DNA of 64,000 nucleotides from Bacillota bacterium (lineage in GTDB: Bacteria > Bacillota > Clostridia > Lachnospirales > Lachnospiraceae), in contig JAEZUR010000071.1 of assembly GCA_023420935.1 (NCBI GenBank), positions 62,001-126,000 of the forward strand. The letters run 5' to 3'. This document shows, piece by piece, positions 19,209 through 27,843 of the stretch. The notes under the pieces are model-generated. The model ran no database searches, had not been told where the DNA came from, and saw nothing but the letters and a program-made list of their open reading frames with translations. Within the stretch, counting starts at the first letter, position 1. Each line of letters opens with the position of its first letter. The translations under genes were made by a program, and so were the position numbers.

Positions 19209-19796
19209 TTAGTTGGGATCTAATATGGAAACAATATTTTTTAAAGATTGTTCATATTCCTCTTGGCTAGAATTCTTAAATATTAATAAATCATCTACAA
19301 TGGTTGGATCGTCAAGAGCAGTTGGGATAGTGAAATCACATTTTTGAATATATTCATCCCAATTGGCTAATTTCCACGCATCTCGATCAGAATTTCTTTC
19401 TTCCATTCTTTGTTTACAAACAGAGATAGAAGTTTCTACCCAGATAACAACTAAAGAGGCACCCTTTTCTTCTGCTTTTTTCTTTAATTCATCCATATAA
19501 GCTTTGTCTCGGATTTCTCTGGTAAATGGTGCGTTGATTAATACTAGGTTATCATACTCTAGTGCCTCCATTGCTAACTCAATAATAGCCTCATATTCAT
19601 AATCGCGTATATTTTCTTCAAAGAATTCAGAACTACGGTTGTATTCCTGGCCTGCTACTTTAAAAATTTGCTTCGATAAACAGATTAAGGTATCTTTATC
19701 AAGGTAAACAATATGACTTAATGCCTTTGCTAATTGCTTGGATACATAAGTTTTACCACATGCCGGTGGTGAGGTAACTAAGATTAATTTCTTTAA
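19209..19796 (-). CDS. P-loop NTPase / small-molecule-kinase-like protein lacking a canonical start codon
   Basis: The open frame codes for 195 residues with a Walker A motif near the N terminus (TSPPACGKTYVS), a hydrophobic strand ending LVLINAPF, and a VETSISVCKQRMEER segment like lid regions of P-loop kinases. The motif lies upstream of the first in-frame ATG (19571), so the gene must start earlier. The RBS GGGAGG (19805-19810) is 8 nt from a TTA codon (19794-19796) followed by AAG AAA TTA ATC, where a family start MKKLIL would be expected. No ATG, GTG or TTG occurs between the upstream stop and the P-loop. The start is either non-canonical or mutated. Substrate unknown. Confidence 0.65.
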   Translation of the reverse strand, partial: LKKLILVTSPPACGKTYVSKQLAKALSHIVYLDKDTLICLSKQIFKVAGQEYNRSSEFFEENIRDYEYEAIIELAMEALEYDNLVLINAPFTREIRDKAYMDELKKKAEEKGASLVVIWVETSISVCKQRMEERNSDRDAWKLANWDEYIQKCDFTIPTALDDPTIVDDLLIFKNSSQEEYEQSLKNIVSILDPN

Positions 19797-19886
19797 TGCT
19801 TGATCCTCCCATATTAATATTATTCCAATGTACCAAATACAAGTAAAATGTCATTGAAGACGAGTATTGGAATATTAGTTATGAGT

Positions 19887-19915
19887 ATTATAGCATGTTG
19901 GATTAGGTACCACAA
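19887..19915 (-). promoter_or_regulatory. Promoter of the P-loop NTPase gene
   Basis: On the minus strand, TTGTGG (19915-19910), 17 nt, TATAAT (19892-19887). Confidence 0.6.
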
Positions 19916-19932
19916 TAAGATAAGATAGTATA

Positions 19933-19961
19933 TTGACAAAATAGGATGTGAATGCCATACT
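19933..19961 (+). promoter_or_regulatory. Candidate promoter of the nitroreductase gene
   Basis: TTGACA (19933-19938), 17 nt, CATACT (19956-19961). It is divergent from the P-loop NTPase promoter 18 nt away. Confidence 0.5.
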
Positions 19962-19998
19962 TTATGACATTACAAAGAATTAAAAGGAGGAAATAGTA

Positions 19999-20817
19999 GT
20001 GATAACCGTCAAGGAAGAGAAATGCATTGGATGTAGTGCATGTGTGAAAGATTGTGTAGCAAAGGACATAGAAGTAATAAATAAGAAAGCAAATGCCAAA
20101 AGAATCAGTTGTATTAACTGTGGGCACTGTATTGCTGTCTGTCCGACGAATGCAATAACGATGGATGATCATAATATGGATGAGATTATGGACTATAAGG
20201 AAGAAACGTTTCAAATTGATCCAGGTCATCTTCTTAATTTTATAAAGTTCAGAAGATCAGTAAGAAGATTTAAGAATCAGGAAATACCAGAAGATGTATT
20301 AAAGAATATTATTGAAGCTGGGAGATTTACAGCAACAGGTTCCAATCGCCAAAATGTTTCTTATATTGTGGTGCAAAAAGAAATGAATGCTTTAAGAGGT
20401 CTTGCTTTAAAGCATTTAAATGAGATGGCACAAGCAATTCTAAAAAAAGATCCGTCGAATTTGGCAATGGTTCAATTTGCCAAACGCTGGGAAGCACAGT
20501 ATTTAGCAGATCAACAACAACCAGGAGCACAAGATGGGCTCTTTTATAATGCAACAGCACTTATTTTATTGGTTTCAGATTCTTCGGTAGACGCATCCTT
20601 AGCAGCCTCAAATATGGAATTATTGGCTGCAGCTCAAGGAATCGGAAGTTTCTATGGTGGATTTTTTATGAGAGTGGCACAGCATAATCGCGAAATTAAG
20701 GAAACACTAGGAATTCAAGAGAATCAGGAAGTTATGGTTTGTATGGCGCTTGGTTATCCAGATGTTACTTATTTAAGAACAGTACCAAGAAAAGAAGCAG
20801 AAATAAAATGGATGTAA
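19999..20817 (+). CDS. Ferredoxin-nitroreductase fusion protein
   Basis: A predicted iron-sulfur flavoprotein oxidoreductase of 272 residues. The N-terminal 60 residues carry two 4Fe-4S motifs (Cys9, 12, 15, 19 in KCIGCSACVKDC, and CINCGHCIAVCP). From about residue 80 a nitroreductase domain begins with the FMN-binding pattern FRRSVRRFKNQEIPEDVL and ATGSNRQNV. Electrons probably pass from the clusters to FMN; the acceptor is unknown. It starts with GTG, supported by AAGGAGG (19984-19990) 8 nt upstream. The small Cys gene follows 35 nt later, possibly on the same transcript. Confidence 0.92.
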   Translation: MITVKEEKCIGCSACVKDCVAKDIEVINKKANAKRISCINCGHCIAVCPTNAITMDDHNMDEIMDYKEETFQIDPGHLLNFIKFRRSVRRFKNQEIPEDVLKNIIEAGRFTATGSNRQNVSYIVVQKEMNALRGLALKHLNEMAQAILKKDPSNLAMVQFAKRWEAQYLADQQQPGAQDGLFYNATALILLVSDSSVDASLAASNMELLAAAQGIGSFYGGFFMRVAQHNREIKETLGIQENQEVMVCMALGYPDVTYLRTVPRKEAEIKWM

Positions 20818-20852
20818 GCTAATAATTCAGTTAGGGGATAAGGAGAGGAATC

Positions 20853-21017
20853 ATGGAATTATATCTTTATAAGTGTCCAGTGTGTGGATTTATTCATCAG
20901 GTCCCAGCTTATTGGGTATCATTTTCACCGGAAGAGACATACGAGTTTGCGCATATGAATGTAGAGACTGGACAGATGTGCGACAATATGGAACTAGAGA
21001 TAGTAACGGAAGCTTGA
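20853..21017 (+). CDS. Small 54-residue protein with a CPVCG knuckle
   Basis: A short frame with a strong RBS (AAGGAGAGG, 20840-20848) just before ATG. Its N terminus MELYLYKCPVCGFIHQVP looks like a rubredoxin or zinc-ribbon knuckle; only one further Cys (in GQMCDN) follows, so a full four-Cys site would need a dimer or another ligand. It lies between the ferredoxin-nitroreductase and spoIIID. Function unknown; a small metal-binding or redox protein is an inference. Confidence 0.65.
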   Translation: MELYLYKCPVCGFIHQVPAYWVSFSPEETYEFAHMNVETGQMCDNMELEIVTEA

Positions 21018-21143
21018 TATTAGAAAAAATTAAGGTCTCTTTTAAAATCATTGGTTATGATAATGTACTAACAGAAACTGCTCTTGCATACAATGTAAAA
21101 ACAAGCATTGTAGGAGGATTCCGATTCCTTCGGAAAAGTATAA

Positions 21144-21404
21144 ATGAAAGGATACATAGAGGAGAGAGCAGTAGATATTGCCAATTACATCATTGATTAC
21201 AATGCCACAGTACGTCAAACAGCCAAGCAATTTGGAATCTCAAAGAGTACGGTTCATAAAGATGTAACTGAAAGGTTGATTCAAATCAATCCTGCATTGG
21301 CAAGCAGGGCTCGTTTGGTATTAGATTTAAACAAATCAGAGCGTCACATTAGAGGTGGAATGGCTACAAAGGAGAAGTATTTGCATCAGGTTCGATATCA
21401 TTAA
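21144..21404 (+). CDS. spoIIID: Sporulation transcription factor SpoIIID
   Basis: Mother-cell DNA-binding regulator that tunes the sigma-E regulon. It has 86 residues, the family length, with the characteristic start MKGYIEERAVDIANYII and a helix-turn-helix (RQTAKQFGISKSTVHKDVTE) followed by a basic C-terminal helix. In Bacillus it is read by sigma-E; here CATACAAT at 21087-21094 matches a sigma-E -10, but no convincing -35 was found. The RBS is weak (GGAAAAG). A bidirectional terminator follows. Confidence 0.96.
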   Translation: MKGYIEERAVDIANYIIDYNATVRQTAKQFGISKSTVHKDVTERLIQINPALASRARLVLDLNKSERHIRGGMATKEKYLHQVRYH

Positions 21405-21424
21405 GTAAATGGTCAGTACGAAAT

Positions 21425-21470
21425 AAAAAAGAACAAATTGTGGTCCTCCCAGCCACAATTTGTTCTTTTT
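21425..21470. terminator. Bidirectional terminator between spoIIID and the CHAP gene
   Basis: An 18-bp perfect stem (21425-21442 with 21453-21470) flanked by A-run and T-run, so it serves both convergent genes. Confidence 0.92.
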
Positions 21471-21552
21471 TAATGACAAGTACAGATGCATTTGTCATAG
21501 CCCTAGAATCGTTGGAAGGAAATTCCCCAAATTCTCTTCCGTACATATGATT

Positions 21553-22059
21553 CTAGTTGTTTAATCTGTAAAATCCAATACTGTTTGTTTCTGCCGTTCG
21601 CTCTTTAACTGTTACCGTTTTTCCGCCTTGCTTCCACTTCCAATTCTGTTCAATTAGGGTAACCGTATCATCTTCGTTCACTTTCTTTACGATTGCCCAA
21701 TGAGTTGATCCGTGACTAGTGTTGCAGGCAGCAATATCTCCAATCTGTGGCTCGGTAACCTTGGTGAATTTCTCACCACCATAACATTTTGGAGTACTAT
21801 TATAAAAGAGGTTGTATACTTTCACATCATACACTTCTTTATAATACTTCTTAATATAAGCAGCGCAGGAATAAACTGCGTCACTTCCGTCTGATCCGCC
21901 AGGTCTGTAGATTGCATCTACACCATTCAACGTATCTGCTACAAATTCATTCGAATTTATGATTATTGTATCAGCGGCTTGTGCTACTGGTACACCGATA
22001 CCTACAAAAAATAGTGTGAAAGCTAAAATTACTCCTAAAAATACTCTTATTTTCCTCAT
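21553..22059 (-). CDS. Secreted CHAP-domain protein (putative cell-wall amidase/peptidase)
   Basis: Probably a peptidoglycan amidase or endopeptidase outside the membrane. It has 168 residues: a signal peptide MRKIRVFLGVILAFTLFF ending around VAQA-ADT, then a CHAP-like domain with the catalytic Cys in YSCAAYIKKYY and the His in GSTHWAIVKKV. There is no wall-binding domain, so anchoring is unclear. ATG at 22059 has GAGAGG about 9 nt upstream; a further TTG (22077) would overlap that RBS. It is monocistronic and divergent from the rnf operon. Confidence 0.8.
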   Translation of the reverse strand: MRKIRVFLGVILAFTLFFVGIGVPVAQAADTIIINSNEFVADTLNGVDAIYRPGGSDGSDAVYSCAAYIKKYYKEVYDVKVYNLFYNSTPKCYGGEKFTKVTEPQIGDIAACNTSHGSTHWAIVKKVNEDDTVTLIEQNWKWKQGGKTVTVKERTAETNSIGFYRLNN

Positions 22060-22100
22060 TGGTGTTAGTCCTCTCAAGAATCATCAAATAGCATGCTTTT

Positions 22101-22129
22101 AATATAACAAATATCAGCGATATTGACAA
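22101..22129 (-). promoter_or_regulatory. Promoter of the CHAP gene
   Basis: On the minus strand, TTGTCA (22129-22124), 17 nt, TATATT (22106-22101). Confidence 0.6.
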
Positions 22130-22244
22130 CATAAAATTAATAAATGCGTAACATTTCGTTAACATATACTAAAAGACATAGTAGGTTTTATGAAAAACGT
22201 ATAACGTTTGGAAACAATTGCACGGTTTGATATCTAAATTACCA

Positions 22245-22273
22245 TTTAAAAAAAGTATCATTTGTGTTACAAT
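22245..22273 (+). promoter_or_regulatory. Candidate promoter of the rnf operon
   Basis: TTTAAA (22245-22250), 17 nt, TACAAT (22268-22273), about 90 nt before rnfC. The 304-nt gap 22060-22363 holds this and the CHAP promoter; nothing else was seen. Confidence 0.45.
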
Positions 22274-22363
22274 AGTTAGGATGTACTTTACATGAGAGAA
22301 AAGTATAATAATAAATCTTGATTTAAAACTGCAAAAGTTGGTCTGAATCAGAGGAGGAATACA

Positions 22364-23683
22364 ATGAAAGTAGCAACCTTTAAGCGTGGCATTCACCCGT
22401 TTGATGGAAAAGAATTATCAAAGGACATGCCAACTAAAAAGATTTTGCCAAAAGGAGATTTAGTCTATCCAATGTCACAACATATTGGTGCCCCTGCTAA
22501 ACCTTTAGTAGGCGTAGGCGATAAGGTATTGGTCGGACAAAAAATTGGAGAGGCAGTTGGTTTTGTGTCTTCTAATATCTATAGTTCGGTGTCAGGAACA
22601 GTCAAAGCGATAGAGAATCGTTTAATTGTATCTGGCAATCAATCATTATCCGTAGTTGTGGAAAATGATAACGCCTATACTCCGGTAGAGGGACTTGGTC
22701 AAAAAAGAGACTATAAAGGAATGACTAAGGATGACATAAGAACTTGTGTGAAAGAAGCTGGTATTGTTGGAATGGGAGGAGCTGGGTTCCCTACTCATAT
22801 AAAACTTACTCCCAAAGATGATAAGATGATACAATATGTTCTTATAAACGGAGCAGAATGTGAGCCTTATCTTACATCAGATTATCGAATGATGTTAGAG
22901 GAACCAGAACAGATTATTACTGGTTTAAATATAATCCTACGATTATTTGAAGATGCAAAAGGTATTATAGCAATTGAAGACAACAAACCGGAATGTATTA
23001 AGATTTTAAGTGAGTTAGTGAAAAAAGAAGATCGCATTGAAGTAAAAGTACTAGAGACAAAGTATCCACAAGGTGCGGAACGTCAGCTAATCTATGCTTC
23101 TACGGGAAGAAAATTAAATTCTTCTATGTTACCTAGTGATGTTGGATGTATTGTTATTAATGTTGACACTGCAATCTCTACTTATCTAGCAGTATGTGAA
23201 TCTACTCCTTTAATTCGAAGAATTTTAACTGTAACGGGAGATGCCATAAGAAAACCTGGTAATTTTAACGTTAAAACAGGAATGAATTATAGAGAATTAA
23301 TCGAGCATGTGGAAGGTTTTGCGAATCAGCCAGAAAAAATTATATCCGGTGGACCTATGATGGGAACTGCAATCTATAGTTTAGATATCCCTGTGACTAA
23401 GACATCTTCTGCGCTTTTATGCTTTACAAAAGATGAAGTGGCAGCACAGGAACCAACGGCTTGTATCCGCTGTGGTAAGTGTGTGGAAGTCTGTCCATGC
23501 GGTTTAATACCTCAAAAAATGATTGAATACTCGGATAATTTTGATGACGAAGGATTCCAGAAGGTCTATGGAATGGAATGTTATGAATGCGGTAGCTGTA
23601 CGTATATATGCCCCGCAAAACGCAGGTTAACCCAATCCTTTAAGCAAACTCGCCGAAGTGTTTTAGATAATAGAAAGAAATAG
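22364..23683 (+). CDS. rnfC: Rnf electron transport complex subunit C
   Basis: The NADH/NAD-side subunit of the ferredoxin:NAD oxidoreductase that pumps ions across the membrane. It has 439 residues. The conserved GMGGAGFPTHIKL region forms the nucleotide/FMN site, as in Nqo1-like proteins, and two 4Fe-4S motifs lie near the C terminus (CIRCGKCVEVCPCGLIP and CYECGSCTYICPAKR). First gene of rnfCDGEAB, all on one strand with short gaps or overlaps. RBS GAGGAGG. The short C terminus lacks the long extension of some proteobacterial RnfC. Confidence 0.96.
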   Translation: MKVATFKRGIHPFDGKELSKDMPTKKILPKGDLVYPMSQHIGAPAKPLVGVGDKVLVGQKIGEAVGFVSSNIYSSVSGTVKAIENRLIVSGNQSLSVVVENDNAYTPVEGLGQKRDYKGMTKDDIRTCVKEAGIVGMGGAGFPTHIKLTPKDDKMIQYVLINGAECEPYLTSDYRMMLEEPEQIITGLNIILRLFEDAKGIIAIEDNKPECIKILSELVKKEDRIEVKVLETKYPQGAERQLIYASTGRKLNSSMLPSDVGCIVINVDTAISTYLAVCESTPLIRRILTVTGDAIRKPGNFNVKTGMNYRELIEHVEGFANQPEKIISGGPMMGTAIYSLDIPVTKTSSALLCFTKDEVAAQEPTACIRCGKCVEVCPCGLIPQKMIEYSDNFDDEGFQKVYGMECYECGSCTYICPAKRRLTQSFKQTRRSVLDNRKK

Positions 23684-23695
23684 GGGGAAGAAAAA

Positions 23696-24643
23696 GTGAG
23701 CGACTTACTAAACGTATCAGCATCCCCACATGTCAGAAGCAAAATTTCAACCAAATCAATTATGCTTGATGTTTTTATTGCATTAATTCCAGCTACGTTG
23801 TTTGGAATCTATAATTTTGGTCTAAATGCATTACTTATTGTTTTGACATGTGTAACTACTAGCGTGCTGACAGAATACATATATGAAAGAGCAATGAAAA
23901 AACCGATTACAACCAGTGACTTAAGTGCAGCATTAACGGGACTTTTACTTGCGCTTAATCTTCCTTCCACAGCACCAATGTGGTTAGCTATTATAGGTAG
24001 TGTATTTGCAATCTTGATAGTAAAACAAATATATGGTGGATTAGGCCAGAATTTCATGAATCCTGCTCTAGCTGCAAGATGCTTTTTGCTAATTTCATTT
24101 ACTGGCAGAATGACGAATTTTCCGAATATGTCACTTGATGGCGTGTCATCAGCAACTCCTTTGGCGGCTATGCGTGCTGGAGAATCGGTGGATATAGTTC
24201 AGATGTTCATTGGAACAATTAGTGGAACAATTGGAGAGACTTCGGTTGTTGCAATTTTAATTGGTGCACTTTATCTTTTTGCTAAAAAGATCATTAACTG
24301 GAGAATTCCATTATTGTATATTGGTTCTTTTGCTGTGTTTGTTTTAATATTTAGCGGACAAGGCCTAGACTTTAGCTATCTGGGAGCACAATTATGTGCC
24401 GGTGGTTTGTTATTAGGAGCGTTTTTTATGGCGACGGATTATGTTACCAGTCCGATTACTCCGAAAGGACAGATTATTTATGGATTAGCTCTGGGCGTGT
24501 TAACAGGCATATTCAGAATGTTTGGATCTATGGCAGAGGGAGTTTCCTATGCCATTATATTCTGTAATCTTTTAGTGCCATTGATTGAAAAGGTTACCAT
24601 TCCTATTCCGTTTGGAAGGGAGGGCATGAAACATGCAAAATAA
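23696..24643 (+). CDS. rnfD: Rnf electron transport complex subunit D
   Basis: A membrane subunit of 315 residues with about nine or ten hydrophobic segments. It carries covalently bound FMN in known complexes; the expected attachment Thr lies in GVSSATPLAAM. GTG start with GGGGGAAG upstream. It overlaps rnfG by 11 nt, which suggests coupled translation. Confidence 0.95.
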   Translation: MSDLLNVSASPHVRSKISTKSIMLDVFIALIPATLFGIYNFGLNALLIVLTCVTTSVLTEYIYERAMKKPITTSDLSAALTGLLLALNLPSTAPMWLAIIGSVFAILIVKQIYGGLGQNFMNPALAARCFLLISFTGRMTNFPNMSLDGVSSATPLAAMRAGESVDIVQMFIGTISGTIGETSVVAILIGALYLFAKKIINWRIPLLYIGSFAVFVLIFSGQGLDFSYLGAQLCAGGLLLGAFFMATDYVTSPITPKGQIIYGLALGVLTGIFRMFGSMAEGVSYAIIFCNLLVPLIEKVTIPIPFGREGMKHAK

Positions 24644-25265
24644 GAACAAATCAAATAATACGATTATAAAAGATGCGATTGCTTTATTTGGAATCACGCT
24701 GGTTGCTGGATTGTTACTGGGATGGGTATATCAAACGACGAAAGATCCTATTACACAATCAGAGTTAAAAGCAAAACAGGAGGCTTATCAGGCCGTTTAC
24801 ACGGATGCAAGTGAATTTGAGGAAGATGCTGTTTTAACGAAAGCAGTAACAGAATCGGGCAGCTTTTTTGAAGAGAATGGTATTACAGGAGCTGAACTTA
24901 CAGAAGCATTACTTGCTAAAAATGATAATGGTGATGTCATCGGGTATGTTATGTCCGTAACGGGCACGGAAGGATATGCTGGAGATATTAAATTTACCAT
25001 TGGTATAGATAAAGATGGAATGGTAACTGGGCTCGAAGTTTTATCTATGAATGAAACTGCAGGACTTGGTGCTAAGTGTAAAGAGGATGAGTTTAAGAAC
25101 CAATACGTTGGCATCAATGCAGATGAAGTAATCTTAACCAAGACAGGGAAACAGAAAGATAATGAGATAGATGCCATTAGTGGTGCTACCATTACATCAA
25201 ATGCAGTAACCAAAGCGGTTAATGCAGGAATTGCATTTGTAAAGAAAGACTTAGCAGAAAACTAG
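24633..25265 (+). CDS. rnfG: Rnf electron transport complex subunit G
   Basis: An FMN-binding subunit of 210 residues: one N-terminal membrane segment (about 14-33) and an external domain that binds FMN through the Thr in DAISGATITSNAVTKAV near the C terminus. It passes electrons between the periplasm-side flavin and the membrane subunits. Confidence 0.95.
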   Translation: MQNKNKSNNTIIKDAIALFGITLVAGLLLGWVYQTTKDPITQSELKAKQEAYQAVYTDASEFEEDAVLTKAVTESGSFFEENGITGAELTEALLAKNDNGDVIGYVMSVTGTEGYAGDIKFTIGIDKDGMVTGLEVLSMNETAGLGAKCKEDEFKNQYVGINADEVILTKTGKQKDNEIDAISGATITSNAVTKAVNAGIAFVKKDLAEN

Positions 25266-25278
25266 AAGGAGGGATAAG

Positions 25279-25986
25279 ATGAATAAATATATAGAACGTA
25301 TTTTTAATGGCATCATCAAGGAAAACCCTACCTTTGTTTTGATGCTTGGTATGTGTCCGACACTAGCAGTAACATCATCTGCTATTAATGGAATGGGTAT
25401 GGGTTTGACAACTACAGTTGTACTAATTATGTCTAATGCTTTGATTGCTGCACTTCGTAGTATTATACCGAACAAAGTAAGAATTCCAGCGTTTATTGTA
25501 GTGGTTGCATCCTTCGTTACTGTGGTTCAGTTATTGCTACAGGCATATTTGCCATTTTTATATGAATCACTTGGAATCTACATTCCTTTAATTGTGGTGA
25601 ATTGCATTATTTTAGGTAGAGCGGAAGCATATGCTTCCAAGAACACTATATTGTTATCTTCATTTGATGGAATAGGAATGGGATTAGGATTTACATTAGG
25701 ATTAACTTTGATCGGTATGTTTCGAGAGTTAATTGGTAATGGAACTATTTTTAATCTTGGAATTATGCCGAAAACATATGAACCAGCTACCATTTTTGTG
25801 TTGGCACCAGGTGCATTTTTTGTATTAGCGATGTTAACAGCAGTACAAAACAAACTAAAACTTCCTTCTGCAACCAATGGGACATCACAAAATACCACTG
25901 GATGTAATGGCAACTGCGGAAGTTGTAGTGGGTCAGAGTGTATTGCGAATCGCGATTCACTTCATAGTGAAAAGAAGGGAGATTGA
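25279..25986 (+). CDS. rnfE: Rnf electron transport complex subunit E, with Cys-rich tail
   Basis: A membrane subunit of 235 residues with about six membrane helices, paired with RnfA. Cys26 (in LGMCPTLA) matches the conserved Cys that helps hold the iron-sulfur cluster between RnfA and RnfE in recent structures. After the last helix comes a hydrophilic tail of about 35 residues with the motif TGCNGNCGSCSGSEC, four Cys that could bind a metal. This tail goes beyond the core family length. Confidence 0.93.
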   Translation: MNKYIERIFNGIIKENPTFVLMLGMCPTLAVTSSAINGMGMGLTTTVVLIMSNALIAALRSIIPNKVRIPAFIVVVASFVTVVQLLLQAYLPFLYESLGIYIPLIVVNCIILGRAEAYASKNTILLSSFDGIGMGLGFTLGLTLIGMFRELIGNGTIFNLGIMPKTYEPATIFVLAPGAFFVLAMLTAVQNKLKLPSATNGTSQNTTGCNGNCGSCSGSECIANRDSLHSEKKGD

Positions 25987-25991
25987 TATAA

Positions 25992-26567
25992 GTGGAAGCA
26001 TTAATAATTGTTTTAATCAGTTCAGCGCTTGTGAATAATGTTGTACTTAGTCAATTCCTTGGTTTGTGCCCTTTTATAGGTGTTTCGAAAAGAGTGGAAA
26101 CTGCAGCGGGAATGGGAGGAGCAGTAATCTTTGTAATTACAATTGCTTCTGCGTGCACAAGTTTAGTATATGATTACATATTAAAACCATTCCATGTGGA
26201 ATATTTACAAACTATAGTTTTTATCTTGTTAATTGCAGCATTAGTTCAGTTCGTTGAAATGGTATTAAAAAAGAACATGCCAGCTCTATATAGTGCACTA
26301 GGAGTGTATTTGCCGTTGATAACAACAAACTGTGCCGTTCTCGGTGTAGCTATTATCAATGTGAAAAAAGAGTATGGTTTAGTTGCAAGTGTAATTAACG
26401 GCCTTGGAACATCAATCGGATTTACGATTGCAATTGTTATTATGGCCGGTATACGAGAAAGAATGGAACATAACGATATACCCGTATCTTTCAAAGGCTC
26501 TCCAATCGTACTGATTACCGCCGGACTTATGGCGATTGCCTTTTGCGGATTTGCAGGATTGCTATAG
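25992..26567 (+). CDS. rnfA: Rnf electron transport complex subunit A
   Basis: A membrane subunit of 191 residues with six helices, homologous to RnfE in inverted topology. Cys26 (in LGLCPFIG) is the partner residue for the shared cluster. GTG start 5 nt after the rnfE stop. Typical length. Confidence 0.95.
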   Translation: MEALIIVLISSALVNNVVLSQFLGLCPFIGVSKRVETAAGMGGAVIFVITIASACTSLVYDYILKPFHVEYLQTIVFILLIAALVQFVEMVLKKNMPALYSALGVYLPLITTNCAVLGVAIINVKKEYGLVASVINGLGTSIGFTIAIVIMAGIRERMEHNDIPVSFKGSPIVLITAGLMAIAFCGFAGLL

Positions 26568-26581
26568 AGGAGGATTAGGAA

Positions 26582-27373
26582 ATGAATATAGTAGGAATAA
26601 TCATTGCCACAGCTATAATTGGTATTACAGGTTTAGCAATTGGGCTTCTTCTTGGCATAGCGGGAGTGAAATTTAAGGTAGAGGTTGATGAAAAAGAGGA
26701 ACGTGTACGTGAATTGCTACCAGGAAACAACTGTGGAGGTTGTGGTTTTGCTGGTTGTGATGCCTTAGCAAAAGCAATCGCTTCTGGAGAAGCACCCGCC
26801 AATGCATGTCCTGTTGCTAGTGAATCAGTGAACACGGAGATAGCATCTGTTATGGGTGTAGATGAACAAGAGAGAGTGAAAGAAGTTGCTTATGTGAAGT
26901 GCGCTGGAACCTGTGATAAAACGGAAGTGAAATACAATTATTTTGGAATCACCGATTGTAATAAACTTGCTATGGTTCCTGGGCGAGGTGGGAAAAAATG
27001 TACATATGGTTGTATGGGCTTTGGCTCTTGTGTTAATGCATGTCAATTTGATGCAATTCATATTATAGATGGAATTGCAAAAGTAGATAAAGAAAAATGT
27101 GTTGCTTGTAAAAAGTGTATCGCACAGTGCCCAAACCATCTGATTGAGTTGGTTCCATATGATTCTAAGTACCGGGTGACTTGTAGTTCTAAAGATAAAG
27201 GTAAGGATGTAAAAGCGGCATGTAAAACAGGATGCATTGGCTGTGGTATTTGTGCAAAGGTTTGTGAATCAGATGCGGTTACAGTTGAAAACAATCTAGC
27301 TTATATTGATCAGAGCAAATGTATATCATGTGGTAAATGTGCTGAGAAATGTCCGGCGCATGTGATAGTATAA
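26582..27373 (+). CDS. rnfB: Rnf electron transport complex subunit B (polyferredoxin)
   Basis: Accepts electrons from ferredoxin. It has 263 residues: an N-terminal membrane helix, then a CGGCGFAGC-type cluster motif (near residue 50) followed by several 4Fe-4S motifs, including CTYGCMGFGSCVNAC, CVACKKCIAQCP, CKTGCIGCGICAKVC and CISCGKCAEKCP. Last gene of the operon, as in clostridial rnf operons, and followed at once by a terminator. Confidence 0.96.
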   Translation: MNIVGIIIATAIIGITGLAIGLLLGIAGVKFKVEVDEKEERVRELLPGNNCGGCGFAGCDALAKAIASGEAPANACPVASESVNTEIASVMGVDEQERVKEVAYVKCAGTCDKTEVKYNYFGITDCNKLAMVPGRGGKKCTYGCMGFGSCVNACQFDAIHIIDGIAKVDKEKCVACKKCIAQCPNHLIELVPYDSKYRVTCSSKDKGKDVKAACKTGCIGCGICAKVCESDAVTVENNLAYIDQSKCISCGKCAEKCPAHVIV

Positions 27374-27375
27374 AG

Positions 27376-27421
27376 AAAAGCGGTATGAAATGTGACAAAT
27401 CACATCTCATACCGCTTTTTT
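27376..27421 (+). terminator. Intrinsic terminator of the rnf operon
   Basis: An interrupted stem (27376-27388 with 27407-27419, plus inner TGTGA/TCACA) and a T-run. Confidence 0.9.
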
Positions 27422-27805
27422 ATTGTTTAAATAATAAATCTTGCACAAAAATAATAAAATTGCTCACGAAATGGGTTTCTAAATACATGAGTGATTTACT
27501 AAACATAACGAATATTTTAGTAAGTTTTTTTAATTAAGTTAGTATTTCAAATAATTACGAAAACTGATTTATTTGGTGAAATATAAAGAAATTGGGCGGA
27601 TTATGTAGAATTAGTTAATATAGTAAAAGTAAATTAAGTAAATTCTAGCTAATAAAAAGTAAATATACGAAAATGGATTTAGAAACGGTTTCGTACAAAA
27701 ACGAAAATAATAGACAAAAACCTTGATGTTGCGCATGCTTTCGGTTTTTGCTACGAAATCATTGTGAAAAAGATATAAAAACTTATAAAAAATAAAAAAA
27801 AACTA

Positions 27806-27834
27806 TTGATTTCTTGTAAAATGTGCTATATAAT
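27806..27834 (+). promoter_or_regulatory. Sigma-A promoter of the LacI-family regulator
   Basis: TTGATT (27806-27811), 17 nt, TATAAT (27829-27834). Confidence 0.7.
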
Positions 27835-27843
27835 GAAAATACG

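Noticed and set aside
21087..21094. Sigma-E promoter of spoIIID
   Set aside because: The -10 matches CATACAAT but no -35 lies at the right distance, so it is kept only as a remark in the gene entry.
20873..21196. Frame overlapping the small Cys gene and the spoIIID start
   Set aside because: Different frame from both better-supported genes and no RBS; the CPVCG frame at 20853 has a strong RBS.
27349..27537. Short frame after rnfB
   Set aside because: It begins inside rnfB and runs through the terminator; no RBS.
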